In this document: positions 11,501 through 21,659 of the stretch, piece after piece
How the letters are laid out: each line of letters begins with the position of its first letter
Numbering within the stretch: the first letter of the stretch is position 1
Origin: Paragordius varius
Taxonomy: Eukaryota > Nematomorpha
Assembly (NCBI GenBank): GCA_964247055.1
Contig: OZ176051.1
Location: 14,322,001-14,386,000, forward strand
Direction of reading: 5' to 3'
DNA length: 64,000 nucleotides
Made by a program: the position numbers and the translations under genes
Notes under the pieces: generated by a model
Database searches by the model: none
What the model was told of the DNA's origin: nothing
The model's input: the letters and a program-made list of their open reading frames with translations, nothing else

Positions 11501-12713
11501 GGATACTTCTGTTAGAAAAAATTTGATGAGTACCAATGCTTTAGCAAAATTCACACCTAGCACTGTCCTAAAACGATCTATATCAAATCCAGCTCGTAGT
11601 CGTTTACAGGAGGATTCTTATGAAACAGTTTTAAAACCTTATCAATCTCCCTTCACTTATATTGATGATGAGCTATTAAATGCAACTTGTTATAAGGTTA
11701 AATTTATTCACGACGATAAATCTTCCTTATGGGTTCGTCCAATAAAAACTCATCATGTACCTGGTAAAGCCCCAAATTTTATAACTAACGATAGAAAAAA
11801 TAAAAAGAGGACACGAACTAAGAAAAGAAGTCGAAGTCGCGGTATTATGGATAAGTCCCTATTCATAAAACGAGAAGATGGCAAAACAGCAGATTTAGCC
11901 AGACCTCCGAAAGAGTTATCTGATAGTAACTCATCCTCAACAACATATGAGCATATAGCACCGAAACCTGTGGATGAAAACTATATTACAGAAAATTTTT
12001 TAAATACCAATGTTTCGATTGTGCAAACAAATATAAGTAAACCACCGCTTAAACCTAAACCATTCAATTTAGGAAAAGGACCCATCACTACCCATGATGT
12101 AACGTTTGAGACACCTAAGGTCACAACTGTTCGTCCACACCACCAAAATTCCAATGAAAATAATTCCACTTCCATTTTTTATTCTGATTTCGCTTCACAA
12201 GCAAAAGATATTGGACGCTCACCATTTTGTAGCGACAACCTTAACCCCGAAAACACAATGTCTCAAACAGCTAATATAAAAAATAATATCAATCAAAATA
12301 ATAACAGACTAAATCAAAGTCTTAATTTGCCATTTTGTAGTAGGTCACACCCATTCTTTAACAAACCGGTTCATCACAAATTATCCTTGCAACAAAATTT
12401 TGGGAACCGTGACTCTAAGTTAATATCATCAACACAACAATATGTACATATAAATCCTTCATCTTATTCAAATTATATACCGACTACAAATTTTATTGGT
12501 CAAAAGTCCTATACTCAAGTTACACAATTAAAACCGACACCCATCTATTTTAACAAATCTCCCGACGCTAATCAGCTTAAGCAGTTACCGCTTGAATATC
12601 AAACAAAGGATAATACAAATGCTCCCAGTCACAACAACAATGTAAATGGAAACATTGATTATAGCACAAATGCTACAGAATGTGAAGGGTATTCAGATAT
12701 TACCATAATGTGA
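2072..12713 (+). CDS. FERM-domain protein of the FARP/FRMD7 type, 5' end missing
   Basis: Twelve exons join in frame with GT/AG junctions: 2072-2195, 4740-4827, 4957-5112, 5246-5484, 6054-6128, 7146-7276, 7692-7808, 7940-8032, 8370-8561, 8639-8768, 8902-9271 and 9351-12713. They give 1,691 visible residues and a TGA stop. Residues 1-70 are the end of FERM lobe F2 ([24 protein letters not shown]). Residues 71-165 are the PH-like F3 lobe ([19 protein letters not shown], then [13 protein letters not shown]). Residues 190-230 are the FERM-adjacent segment with [15 protein letters not shown], a signature close to FARP1/2 and FRMD7. Such proteins link membrane proteins or lipids to the cortical cytoskeleton. 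The F1 lobe and start codon are not visible. No RhoGEF (DH) or PH domain follows, so the layout is FRMD7-like. The remainder is Ser/Asn/Thr-rich and probably disordered. The last residues, ITIM, could bind a class I PDZ domain (inference). The least certain junction is the acceptor at 9350; the nearer AG at 9323-9324 would break the frame. Confidence 0.88.
3204..3575. mobile_element. hAT-like non-autonomous insertion (copy 1 only)
   Basis: The insert begins CAGTGGTTCCCAACTTTTTT, a terminal sequence widely seen in hAT elements, and holds C-rich blocks (CACCCCCGGG, GCGCTCCCCC, GCGCCCCCC). The matching position in the second copy of the duplication (about 40.98-41.03 kb) runs straight from TGATAATATAATG to AACCCATTA, without it. 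The right terminal repeat is not clear, so the end is approximate and the insert may be truncated. Confidence 0.55.
3780..4610 (-). mobile_element. mariner transposase relic (copy 1)
   Basis: On the minus strand, fragments match the mariner transposase: LCLWWDLSG followed by [11 protein letters not shown] (about 4,150-4,240), corresponding to the catalytic-core WWD..G....LLKPGE region, and near the C-terminus a KADGQY motif (about 3,845-3,865). Near 4,590 the sequence reads, on the minus strand, CAGGTGTAGTTA, like the terminal repeats of the copy at 41.3-42.4 kb. The frame is broken in many places and the left terminal repeat has been lost. The same insertion is present at the matching place in the second duplication copy, so it predates the duplication. 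It lies in an intron of the FERM gene. Confidence 0.8.
5499..5537. repeat. (TA)n microsatellite
   Basis: About 19 uninterrupted TA units in the intron after the exon ending at 5484. Similar TA runs lie at 12,935, 26,071, 31,000, 31,733, 43,106, 58,998 and 60,615. Confidence 0.95.
6330..6905. mobile_element. MITE with inverted terminal repeats of about 40 bp
   Basis: The left end carries AACACTT, TTCGATTCAAATTGGGGTA and TACCCCAG. The right end is the inverted complement, CTGGGGTA, ACCCCAATTCGAATCGAA and GTGTTA. The left arm has about 24 extra bases between its first and second blocks. The interior is AT-rich and has no transposase. It lies in the intron between the exons at 6054 and 7146. A single left-end-like copy (TTTTAACACTTCAATTCAAA) occurs at 7,331. 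The second duplication copy does not have it at the matching position. Confidence 0.7.
9351..12713 (+). CDS. giant terminal exon of the FERM gene, disordered C-terminal region
   Basis: This single exon of 3,363 bp encodes the last 1,120 residues and the stop of the FERM-domain protein. No folded domain is recognisable. It has a Ser-rich run at about 9,910-10,040, a strongly basic cluster ([14 protein letters not shown]) at about 11,802-11,845, a proline-rich PPLKPKP at about 12,045-12,060 that could bind SH3 domains, and many Asn/Gln/His-rich stretches. Open frames in other phases inside it are shadows. The frame is also open for 39 bp upstream of the exon, so a later or alternative start cannot be excluded. 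The paralogous pseudogene copy lacks this exon entirely. A possible polyadenylation signal, AATAAA, lies near 13,058. Confidence 0.9.
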   Translation, partial: VTKIIEKDTPQDGSMRKHPSSNPNLCKMIGRSNMLSHQYMDMKTLESIPGRYKHQDPSPKLPTYSQINKSLQNNQSFSQNVPPPYTNFKDFHNHQYSYRLHHRHRGSDRSQSPLIGREIAQHGVLKANDRSHSDVIPRHKTTESNNISSRYVFNDNKDHGIHGHLKSNYPFYYYKRKSGRGSHLSDMSSDESDTSSSSSTSSKTNKRFPTANRRLSSSSSRLSKSSDISFPQPLSSHFTVETINYVPTSLDMKHNLRANFRQPDGFNSKNKAKYIKEVSLPGLNPMTMQKQQRKLLQDDIPYVLHVRTTPKNKRKSPIHKSSLMLPSEATHQEFFERNIGGDYRIPFDNKSFTIQGLKSANVFSSYQMATRSQSTTVFSSNTHVAGNAFPSISGYPIRYSSSIKPSASTWIPPKKSKQHLSSQESFGCYDLMGAPLPSSMSKDNVHKANNDIWGVPTLNTLVSGANVRYPTLLTTHESVSNLSCKLSVVTPPIGEHYFNKYDNSGRYSVHSPQVTRKIDFSMTNVPQHPQKSTSVISMKELANNVNYIPVTPQPLRKQNSLAYPENAERGFNIMTSRINSSSVTDLGIPHFTFDLVRLNKLPLKNSFSSLDHTSGYGGKNNNKIPTKNIAQYKNQTMPLMPSIVRDSKINKNGCDSKQSRVLYRRRFYYEEFDDSLIKQKPFNMDNDEALILAALVRSENDLSQIKQLNFKKDKNVLDTSVRKNLMSTNALAKFTPSTVLKRSISNPARSRLQEDSYETVLKPYQSPFTYIDDELLNATCYKVKFIHDDKSSLWVRPIKTHHVPGKAPNFITNDRKNKKRTRTKKRSRSRGIMDKSLFIKREDGKTADLARPPKELSDSNSSSTTYEHIAPKPVDENYITENFLNTNVSIVQTNISKPPLKPKPFNLGKGPITTHDVTFETPKVTTVRPHHQNSNENNSTSIFYSDFASQAKDIGRSPFCSDNLNPENTMSQTANIKNNINQNNNRLNQSLNLPFCSRSHPFFNKPVHHKLSLQQNFGNRDSKLISSTQQYVHINPSSYSNYIPTTNFIGQKSYTQVTQLKPTPIYFNKSPDANQLKQLPLEYQTKDNTNAPSHNNNVNGNIDYSTNATECEGYSDITIM

Positions 12714-13326
12714 TATTTCAATAATATATAATGTCTCTTAGCAACCTATCATCACAATGTAATAATTTTTTTCAATTTCCTTCCATATATCAAAATTTAT
12801 ACAGAGTGCAATTGTATCTTCCAACTTTTCTATAGTTACATAACTGTATTTTAAGTCAATTGAACCATATTATAATCTTATATCCAGTGCAATTATAATT
12901 TAATATATATATTTTTAAAAACCCCATAGATATGTATATATATATATATATATATAAAATTAAGGACTTCTTAAAATTTCTCAATACACATAAAGCATTT
13001 ATATAAAAATTGTGTGACTGTTACATTTAGTTTGCCCTTTTACAATAATATATAATAATAAATTTATATTTAGTAATTTTATATATTTCTATAAAATAAA
13101 ATTAACATCATAGTGTGTATATCAGTAACTTTTTGATTGAGTGTATAGAAGAATACATAGGGTGCTTTTTGTGCCATTGGTCTAATTCCACTAAAAAATT
13201 AGAAATAAATTATTTTTTGGCAAGAATCTTTTATATTCGTATAACTTACACAAATACTTAGATAGAACCCAAGTGTAGCTCCATATAACATTATAAACTA
13301 TTGACAAATAAAATAAATTATTTTTA
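12714..13326. other. 3' flank of the FERM gene
   Basis: AT-rich sequence with TA runs (12,900-12,956) and AATAAA-like polyadenylation signals near 13,058. No other gene or repeat is recognised. Confidence 0.5.
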
Positions 13327-13528
13327 TACCATTTATCACTCAGAGGCAACATGTTTCCATCCAAACGCAACATTTTTTTAACAAAGGCCACATTTTTTCA
13401 GTTGTTGTCTTTGCTTGAATGTTGCGTTTGATTAAAAAAATGTTGCATTTAGATGAAGAAATGTTGCATTTAAATGGAACAGTGTTGCGTTTGGTTGAAA
13501 TAATGTTGCTTTGAACTGAAAAATGGTA
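13327..13528. mobile_element. short foldback element, TACCATTT family (GCGTTTGG arms)
   Basis: It begins TACCATTTATCAC and ends AACTGAAAAATGGTA, and is flanked by TA on both sides. The right arm is a tandem array of units of about 20-22 bp containing TGTTGCGTTTGGTTGAAA. The left arm contains the inverted complement (CCAAACGCAACATTTTTTT). It is one of six elements in the window with the same ends and TA target but different arm repeats. Confidence 0.8.
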
Positions 13529-14800
13529 TAAATTACAACCACGTCAAAAAGGAGCTAAGAAATCGTGTAAACGATAGCCGGAATCGTACTGAAATTGCCG
13601 AATTACAACCAGAATAATTCCTATTAAATCAAAGGGTTTTAAAGATCGAAACCGGCAATTACACAAAAATCAAGTGGTGTTTGGCGGTTAACTAATTGTA
13701 ATATTCATATTTAATCATATAGGACACATAGGAATGGAAATTTTTGAATAAGCTAAGGTAAATTTGATTTAAATTTCACGGCCCTAAAAATATCATATTA
13801 TCCAATTATATTAATTAGCAGATGGATGGAGCCAAATAAATATAATATTTGATATGGTCTTCGCCGACCTCAAGTATTGTCATATAATCTAAATTATTGT
13901 AAACTTTTAGCCGTTTGTATGTAAAAAGTTTTACTATTTTAGGATGTCATCTAATTATTCATTATGTCTGAGGACATTTTCTCTAGTTACTTACTATTCC
14001 TTACATAATTGCCTTTTATCTCTTTCAGACAGGGATTGATTATTGTTTTAGCGTTTTAATCAAATATTTTTCCATTTTGTTTGTTAATGTAATGAAAAAC
14101 TGATATAAAAAATATCAACCCCATCCTTTAAAAAATCAAAACTCACAAATATTAATCTATATTTTGAAAAATGAGTTGATGGTATATAATTTAAACTATT
14201 TAATTTTGAATACTATCAGCAGACGTGGAACACAATTGGGTCAACTTGCTGTCCTAAAAGATAAATTTTAGAATGTTAGATGAAAAGATAAATATAGTTT
14301 GATATTATAAATGTAAATATTGGTTTGTGATCAACTGCAGTATGGGTACTGTATATGGGCTTGAAAGTTTGTTATTATTATAAACTTTGGCTAACAAAAA
14401 ATTAAAACTTATATCATTGATTTTGTTCATTTTTTCTAATATGCGTATATTCGCAATTAAAGATTTGCGTAAAATAGTTAATTATCGCTTAAAAAACTCT
14501 AGCCTTTTGCACTAAATACCTGAAATCCTATATATTCTCCCTGTATAAAGATCAAATGATAAAAAAACATTCATTTTGTAATACAAATAACCAGAATAAT
14601 GATTTAGATTCTGGTTCATAGAAATAAGTACTTTACTCTAATTGTATAAATGAATATGATCATTCTCTCCTATGCAAATTTTTTAATATATAATTTATTT
14701 ATTTGCCAAAAATAAAGTGATGTGCTAATATGGTAACTGCACTTTTGCAAAAAAATGTTTTTTCATGCAAAATTAATTTAACTTAACAGGTAAATTAGCT
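13529..14800. other. intergenic DNA between the FERM gene and the GPCR gene
   Basis: I find no exon or well-defined element. The two convergent genes end on either side of it. Confidence 0.5.
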
Positions 14801-16903
14801 CTAAAATGGCGATGGGCTTATTTCTCTCGCTTTTTTCACCTTTAAAATAATCAAAGCGTTATGGAAAAATGTATTGTAAACGTTGGCGTCAATATATATG
14901 GGCAATATAATTGCATACAAAAAGTAAACAAAATCAAACACTAACAGTACATTCATAAAGTGGCGTATTCCTAATCTTTTGACTGCTCCTGAATGGTAAT
15001 AATAGCCCTCCAGACTTAAAAATATGATATCAGGTATTATTCCGATGAAGTAATAAAGTATCAGAACAATGTTGGACTTGTAATTAGTTTCGAACTTAGT
15101 AGTAGAAGTCTGGGATATTGTAACACCTAATGTGGGTGTCGGACTTTTATTTTTTACGTTTATGGGATGGTGTCCGTTATGACCATGCATGTTTTTCATT
15201 AACAAAATCGATTTTGTACCGAATCCCAACACAAGTATTGGCGGCATGAGGCGTAAAAAACTGATTAAAACATTTAGATATAAGGACTCTGAGTGACCTC
15301 TTGTAATAAAATAATACCAAATTTGATTTTCTTGAATACATGTTCGTATTCCTTTTTTGTAGTTGAATAGGGTGTACACAATAAGACCACATAAAATAAT
15401 TATAATCGGAATAAATCTTATGATTTTTTTCCTTCTTCCATTTTGATATTGAACAGGGTATACGATTGCAACATATCTGTTAAAAGTGTTTCATATTATT
15501 AACAAAATATTAAAAGATCGCTCGTTAGGTAAATTTAATAATAAAGAATGATACTTAAATGATAACTAAATGACAATAAAAATATGCTAAAAACCAAAAT
15601 TAATACAAAGACCGATAATACTAAATTCATCCCATCCATTATAGTAAAAAAATCATATAAATGTCTTAATATATAAAAAATAACGCTACAAAACTTAGAT
15701 ATAAGATAAGGGTGGCCAACATGCGGCCTTCAAAATTTTTGTGCATCCCGCGTAACATTTCAAATATTATAAAATGAACACGAAATTTCATAATTTACAA
15801 TGCTATAATGTAAATAATTACTTGGGCTTCAACCACAAACTTGTAATAAATTAGTGATAGTACTACTACTATTTTTGTAATTATTTTAACAGTTTTATTT
15901 AATAACTCAATAAAATTACGCCATATATTTTTTGAACAAAAAATGCGATCCGCGAAGCCATTTGTCTGGGTAGGTGCCCCTGTTATAGATGGTTAACCTT
16001 AATAGTGTTATAAAATTTAGAAAAATCCGCAAAGTTTGGTTATATTAAAAATCAATTCTGACGCCCGTTAATACAGTATGAGTAAGTATATATTGCTAGA
16101 AAGTTATTAATTATTGCCAAAAAGCATATGAAACAAAGAGAATATTATTGGCTAATAATGCTGCCCTTTGTTGTTTATAGCAATAATTAATTTCTTTCTA
16201 GCAATGTATACTTAGTCATACTGTATATATTGGACATATGTGTGTAATAAAAATACCCATATTTATCATATGAAAATAGCTATATATATATCGATTCAAG
16301 TTAATTAATAAACATATTTTATAACTTCTTTAAGGGCTGACTTTTATAATATTGATGGAAAAATAGGGTATTAATTAATATAAGAAACCGAGCATGACTT
16401 TTTTTAAATTAATATTATGTAATTAGTGTAAACACGAACCTTATTATCATTAGCATAGCAAAGCAATATTGTTGACTCACAAAGATAGATCTTCTTGTAG
16501 TGATATTTATTATGCTTAACACCAATTGTAAATAAGATATATTCGCCATAAAATTGAAATAAAATGGATTATTTTCTATCCTAGATACAATAAGTAAGAA
16601 GCTTATAAGATTGAGAATTGATATATTGATCCACATCACGTACGTTGGTCTTTCCCAAATATCTTTTATATTGGTAATAAATATGACAAGGAATGCCGCA
16701 TTTAAACACAATCCCGTGAAACATATAAATTTAAAGAAAATATAAATATATAAAAAGTTATGTTCATTTATAGCTGATATGGGACATTTTGTCATTTTAA
16801 TATTTGAAATAGAAGATATTTGAACAGATGTCATTGAAAAAACTAAACTGCTCTCCAGATTAAATCTAATTTGTGAGGTATTGAAGTCAATATTAGGAAT
16901 CAT
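14801..16903 (-). CDS. divergent class A (neuropeptide-type) G-protein-coupled receptor
   Basis: Two exons, 16440-16903 and 14801-15476, join through a GT/AG intron (15477-16439) to give 379 residues. The split codon encodes the Arg of an IRYVAIVYP motif (residues 154-162), which occupies the place of DRY at the end of helix 3. Seven hydrophobic segments are visible: about 51-78 with N68, 86-108, 136-158, 167-187, 206-228, 260-285 and 296-320. They resemble peptide receptors such as the FMRFamide receptor class; the exact ligand cannot be inferred. Unusual features are Ile instead of Asp before R155, Asn98 where the helix 2 Asp normally sits, and no clear NPxxY (ILPIYID instead). Asn-linked glycosylation sites (NTS near residue 8) fit an outside N-terminus. 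The start is the first Met of an open frame; an upstream exon cannot be excluded. Confidence 0.75.
15708..15982. mobile_element. hAT-like MITE, GGTGGCCAACATGCGGC family (copy A)
   Basis: It begins AGGGTGGCCAACATGCGGCC and ends GCCATTTGTCTGGG then GTGCCCCTG. The same layout (terminal GGTG(G/T)CCAAC, then a CGGCCCGCG block, an AT-rich core, then CGGCCCG.GAAGCCAT and a terminal ACACCCCTG) recurs at 21.9, 24.1 and 46.0 kb. This copy lies in the intron of the GPCR gene. It has no coding capacity. Confidence 0.75.
16072..16225. mobile_element. hairpin MITE with arms of about 65 bp and a TA target
   Basis: Two nearly complementary arms, from TACAGTATGAGTAAGTATA and from TATACTTAGTCATACTGTA, enclose a short loop, so the 154 bp could fold into one long hairpin. 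The flanking TA dinucleotides suggest a Tc1/mariner-type non-autonomous element. It lies in the intron of the GPCR gene, so its transcript would form double-stranded RNA. Confidence 0.85.
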
Positions 16904-17425
16904 TTGGAGAAAATTTAAAAGATATTAATGGCGAAATGTGATGGATGTAAAGTGGTTTCCAAATAATTAAATTTTAATTAATATTCAATAAATGAAATGT
17001 CAATATAATATAAATTTGCCAACTATTTTCCCTTATCGTTAGCTTTTTGTTTACTATTTCATTTTTAATCATTTATAATAATTAAAATCATATATGTCGC
17101 TTAATTAATGTGAATATTCCATATTCCAGTGCCAAACAGTTTATCAAACCTTTAAATTTAATATATATTATAAAATAATTGCCTTTTTTTAATTTTAAAC
17201 TAATTTTTCAGAATTATTTGTTATAAAATGGATTTATTAACACTTTTTTGCAAAATGTGCTACCTCAAGCCGATTTCTAACCGGTGCAAAACAGTGCAAG
17301 TAATTGGGGGTATAAGGGATACGCTGATAGAATATGAATATTTTGATGATAAATAAATGTATCAGGATTCTCAAGGAACTTATGGTTTGGGACCTTACGA
17401 GCCATCAAATACCATTAATGTAATA

Positions 17426-18137
17426 TACCATTTGCACTTCAAGAGTGTCCTTGAACACTTCAAGTTGGTCCTTGAACATTTCTGGTCCTTGAACAGTTCA
17501 ACTTGGTCCTTGAACATTTCAAGTTGGTCCTTGAACACTTCAAGTTGGTCCTTGAACAGTTCAAGTTGGTCCTTGAACAGTTCAAGTTAATCCTTAAAAT
17601 TTATAAATTTTGATTTAACCATAATTTTTGCATTTATTTTTTTAGTTTATTATTTATTAACCTAATTTTCTTTATTTATTAAATATTAATTCATTTTAAA
17701 ATTAAATTTTTTATTGAAAAACCACTTTTTTGTTTCAAACTATTTTTTTTCAATTGAACAAAATTATTGACTTTTAAATGTTTTTAATGGAAAATTAATT
17801 AATAACCTAGAAAACTTACATATTTTTTTATTTCGTGTTAAAATCTTATAAATATCTAATTATTTAAAGAAATTAATAAGGGTATACGGTTTCTCAAAGT
17901 TTAAAAGTTGATATCGATTTAAAATAATAGAAAATAGATTAAAAACAATAAAATAGATGAATTATTTACGATTTGATTGATAAAAGTTAAAAACAAAACA
18001 AAAAGGAGGACCAATTTGAAGTGTTCAAGGACCAACTTGAACTGTTCAAGGACCAACTTGTATTTTTCAAGGACCAAATTGAAATGTGTAAGGACCAACT
18101 TGAAGTGTTCAAGGACACTCTTGAAGTGCAAATGGTA
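17426..18137. mobile_element. foldback element, TACCATTT family (GTCCTTGAA arms), full copy
   Basis: It begins TACCATTTGCACTTCAAGAG and ends with the exact inverted complement, each end flanked by TA. The left arm (to about 17,592) holds seven or more units of 20-21 bp with consensus CAAGTTGGTCCTTGAACACTT; the right arm (about 18,005-18,125) holds the same unit inverted, about six times. The core is AT-rich and non-coding. Open frames over the arms are repeat artefacts. The same core sequence occurs in the copy at 58.2 kb. Confidence 0.88.
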
Positions 18138-18935
18138 TAGTTGAATTATATCGAAAAATGACAAAATCTGCTCACATTTTTATAATAAATTAAGCGCTTG
18201 AATCCTAAAACAATACCATTATAATATAAACATAAGAGATGATACAAAAGCATAGCTTTAATTTAAAAAAATTTTTGTAAGTGGGTTTTAAAATTCATAT
18301 ATTTTTAGCCCTTCTAGAATCGGCTAGTGTTGAAATAAATGTAAAATTCCAAGATTTCGCGAGAAGAACTTCTAATAATTGTTATTAATTATTTTTTTCT
18401 AAAGTTATTTCATAGGTTTGTGTGCATTAACTTTTAGTTTTTTTATGTTTCTAAGTGCCTCAATGGGTACGAATTTCATAACGCTAATAGAGGATAGAAA
18501 GTTAGGTAATATTTTATAGGGTTGACTAGCATAATTCTTTTGATATAGTTTAACAAGACATCCAAAAGGTATATGAAACCCAAAACATTGTTAGATTTAA
18601 AGTATTCGAGAAATTAAGCATCATGTGAAAATTTATTCCCCAACATATTGACAAGGAATTCCCCATTTTTATATCGTTTTTATATTTTAAACTAATTTAA
18701 ATAAAAACGGCAATCTCAATATAAAGAGGGAAAAATGGCGAACTTAATAAGGGTTTTTTATAACCTCAGGTGGTATCCAAGAAATTAAGAGATAGTAGTT
18801 TACTTTTAAATTTAAGATAGACTTAACACCACTAACAACTCTCCTATATATCACTCTTTGTTTTGTTACTTTTATTAACAATTTACGATTTTAGACACTA
18901 AGTAGGGATAATAAGGGTAGTTAAATCAGCAGATA

Positions 18936-19430
18936 TACCGTTTGCACTAAAGTGTCCTATATCACTTCAAGTTGGTGCTTTAACACTTCAAGATAGTCTT
19001 TGAACACTTTACCTTTATGTTTTAGTATTTATAAACCGTGTATCATTCATTTATTTTATCATCAACTTATTTTCTTTATTTAACATAACTTTTAATCAAT
19101 ATCAACTTTTAATCATCCACAAATTCTATATGTTTATTAATTATCTAAAAAATATTTTATATATTAATAAGATTATAATGTTTAATTAACATAAGTTTTC
19201 TGAGATATTGATTACAACTTTTCAACAAAACAGAAAAAGTAGTATTTGAAAGAAAAATTTTACATGCAAAAATTATGGTTAAATCCAAACTTAAAAAGTT
19301 TAAGGACCAACTTGAAATATTCAAGGAACAACTTGAAGTTAAGGACCGATTTAAAGTGTTTAAGAGCCAACTTACAGTGTTTAAGTCTAAGGACTAATTT
19401 GAAGTGTACACTCTTAAAGTGCAAATAGTA
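18936..19430. mobile_element. foldback element, TACCATTT family (GTCCTTGAA arms), diverged copy
   Basis: It begins TACCGTTTGCACTAAAGTG and ends CTTAAAGTGCAAATAGTA, with arms of diverged 20-21 bp units (CAAGTTGGTGCTTTAACACTT on the left; AGGACCAACTTGAAATATTC on the right). The left TA flank is intact and the right one has become TG. It lies 0.8 kb from the better-preserved copy. Confidence 0.8.
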
Positions 19431-20369
19431 TGATAAAATTTTAAATATATAGATACAATAATAAATTTTACAATATCAAAATTAAATGGGTAGTTATTCC
19501 AACAAGATCTTCTAAATTGCGAAACGTGATTGATATTTTAATAGCTATGAGCCACTTAAAAATTTCCTTGAATATATGTAATTTCTTCTCAAAAACTGTG
19601 AATATTTTTAGATAGTGCCCATCGAGCTGCGACGAGTCATAGAATTATTTACCCTTTTGTGAAAATTGCTGTATGGAATATGGTATTTGAGCACATTTTA
19701 GTATATAACATTGCAAAATAACTATATAATCATGAGCTATACGTATAAAGCAGCTTTTATATTTTTAAATTATAGATTGCACCGAGGTTCTCAAATTTTG
19801 GGACCACTCTAAAATGGACCAGTTTATAAAAATGCATAAATGCCGAGTGTGCACGGTAGGAATCGTAATTATATGCATGAATTATTATTTTTTTTAAAAA
19901 ATGTTGATTAAAAATGGTGAAAACGGAAGATTAAGATATTATAAAAATATTTTTTTCTATAATTGGATGTTTGATTCTATTGTAAGGGAGCGAAGAACAG
20001 TAAAGTTAAGATAATTTAAAGTGTTCACAGTAAGACAAAATTAAAGTAATAATATGTGTGTGCCAAATAATTCTCCGTGTATCTTTAATAAAAGTAAATA
20101 TGGTATGCGTTTCTATAAACAATCGTATCCATACAATTGGTACTTTTAAATGTTTTCAAATTATATATAACAGATTCAAAATGTGCTTTTCAAATTTTTC
20201 TGGAAAATTTATAATTTTTAGGTGTAATCATATACTATCGGCACAGATAAAAAAATATCAGCAAAAACTACAAAAACAATAAATTGATACAGATCCCATT
20301 TTGTTCATTACACAAACATAAGTTTTGTGACAAAAACTAGCGTCTAATTTTTATATTTCGGTGATCATG

Positions 20370-20870
20370 TCGAAAAATACATTTGCGATACGCATTGCCA
20401 TCAGAAAAAGAATTAAAAGTTATGTTGACAGAAACATATGGTAAAGATGTTCTCTCGATTAATATTTGTGAAAAATTATTTCAAAATGTTAAAAGTTGTG
20501 ATTCATGTAAGACTGTTGGAGATCACATAAATTAAAGACGCTATAGTAGAATGATGACCCAACTTAAATATTTGAAAGAAGCATTAACTGTTTCACCAAA
20601 ACCAATTAATAGATGACTACGATTAATGGGAGACTAATGGATAAATGGGTCCCATGCTAATAACATAAATCGAAAATACCAAGGTTATATGGGAAATTTT
20701 TCTTAAGCTCACAAAGGAAATCATTTTTGCATCGACGGATGACAAAAATTGTTTTATTTTATAACTCAGAAGCGAATAAATTATGTCTTTCATATTGCAA
20801 GACCATAACACCAAGGCCATATCGCTTCGGTAAAACCATCATCGGTGTCTTTTAGAATAGCGATAGTAGG
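20370..20870 (+). mobile_element. mariner transposase relic
   Basis: Plus-strand fragments match the N-terminal and central parts of mariner transposase: GKDVLSINICEKLFQNVKS (helix-turn-helix region), then KALTVS-like and IHRRLRLMG-like text, and finally a decayed region resembling the transposase catalytic start near 20,735-20,830 (DDKNCFILYN). Many stops and frameshifts are present. The stretch ends just before a hAT-type terminal sequence at 20,871. Confidence 0.65.
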
Positions 20871-21010
20871 CAGTGGCGTAGCTAAGGAGGGGGGGGGATG
20901 ATGCACCGGGCGTTATAATTGAAGGGTCGCCGGATTTAAATCATTTTAATTTTATTTCAAAAAATAGGTATTAAAAGTTAATATTTTGAATAATAATAAA
21001 AAAATCACAT
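20871..21010. mobile_element. possible hAT terminus (solitary)
   Basis: CAGTGGCGTAGCTAAGGAGG followed by a G run and CACCGGGCG resembles the ends of hAT elements such as that at 52,884 (CAGTGGCGTACCGGG). I cannot find a matching inverted end nearby, so the extent is unknown. Confidence 0.4.
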
Positions 21011-21659
21011 TATGAGTGGTCATAACTTTCAATCTTGATCAAAATTCTCGTTTAGGTGTGTCAATATTTAAATCTAACAAAATGTTTCATATCCTTATTT
21101 ATTTTATCTCTCCCTTTTATATTCAAACGCCTATTACCTTTCTTAACCTCATCCTGTTCATATCATTCATGGAACCTACCTTCGAATATTTGTTTTAAAC
21201 CACCATAGTGTCAGATATAAGGATAAAATCATTATTTTAATATATTGATTGCTCAATGCCATTGATTTAAAATTCTTTAAATTTTTAATTGATATTATGA
21301 GAAAGAGCAAATTTCTAAATAAATGTTGTTTATTATCCCAATTTAGGGCATGGTATAATCATCTAGATCTACATACATTGCCGTGTTTTTTCTTTTTTTG
21401 TTTCCCTTATAACCATTTTTTGCTGCTCAATTGCAACTTTACTCTTTTCTTAATAAATTAAAAAATTTATTCCATATTCATTATCCATAGGAGAAGTATC
21501 AAATATGATTATATAATTTATTTGATACATTTACAAATATTTTTAATATACAAAATGAACCACGCAGCTTAAAATATTTTATCATATGGCCATCAAATAT
21601 ATTTTATAAATCCATATTGATAAGTGAACTAGAGTTAAAAACTGGTTAAACAATTTATT
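21011..21659. other. AT-rich non-coding stretch
   Basis: Short open frames only, with no family resemblance. Nothing else is recognised. Confidence 0.45.

Noticed and set aside
9558-12175. Open frames in other phases and on the minus strand across the giant exon (9,558-9,767; 10,082-10,282; 10,354-10,611; 11,354-11,563; 11,981-12,175)
   Set aside because: They are shadows of the 1,120-residue frame; composition and length fit chance and none has a family match.
2072-12713. RhoGEF (DH) and PH domains expected of FARP proteins
   Set aside because: I looked through all exons after the FERM-adjacent segment; only low-complexity text is found, so the gene is called FARP/FRMD7-type without these domains.
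17357-17590. Open frame with repeated Ser-Trp-Ser-Leu-Asn units, and its counterparts at 17,919-18,164 and 58,666-58,869
   Set aside because: These are translations of the 20-21 bp arm repeats of the foldback elements, with no start context or conserved protein.
17426-17592. CRISPR-like array
   Set aside because: Units of 20-21 bp are directly adjacent without unique spacers, in an inverted-repeat element of a eukaryotic genome.
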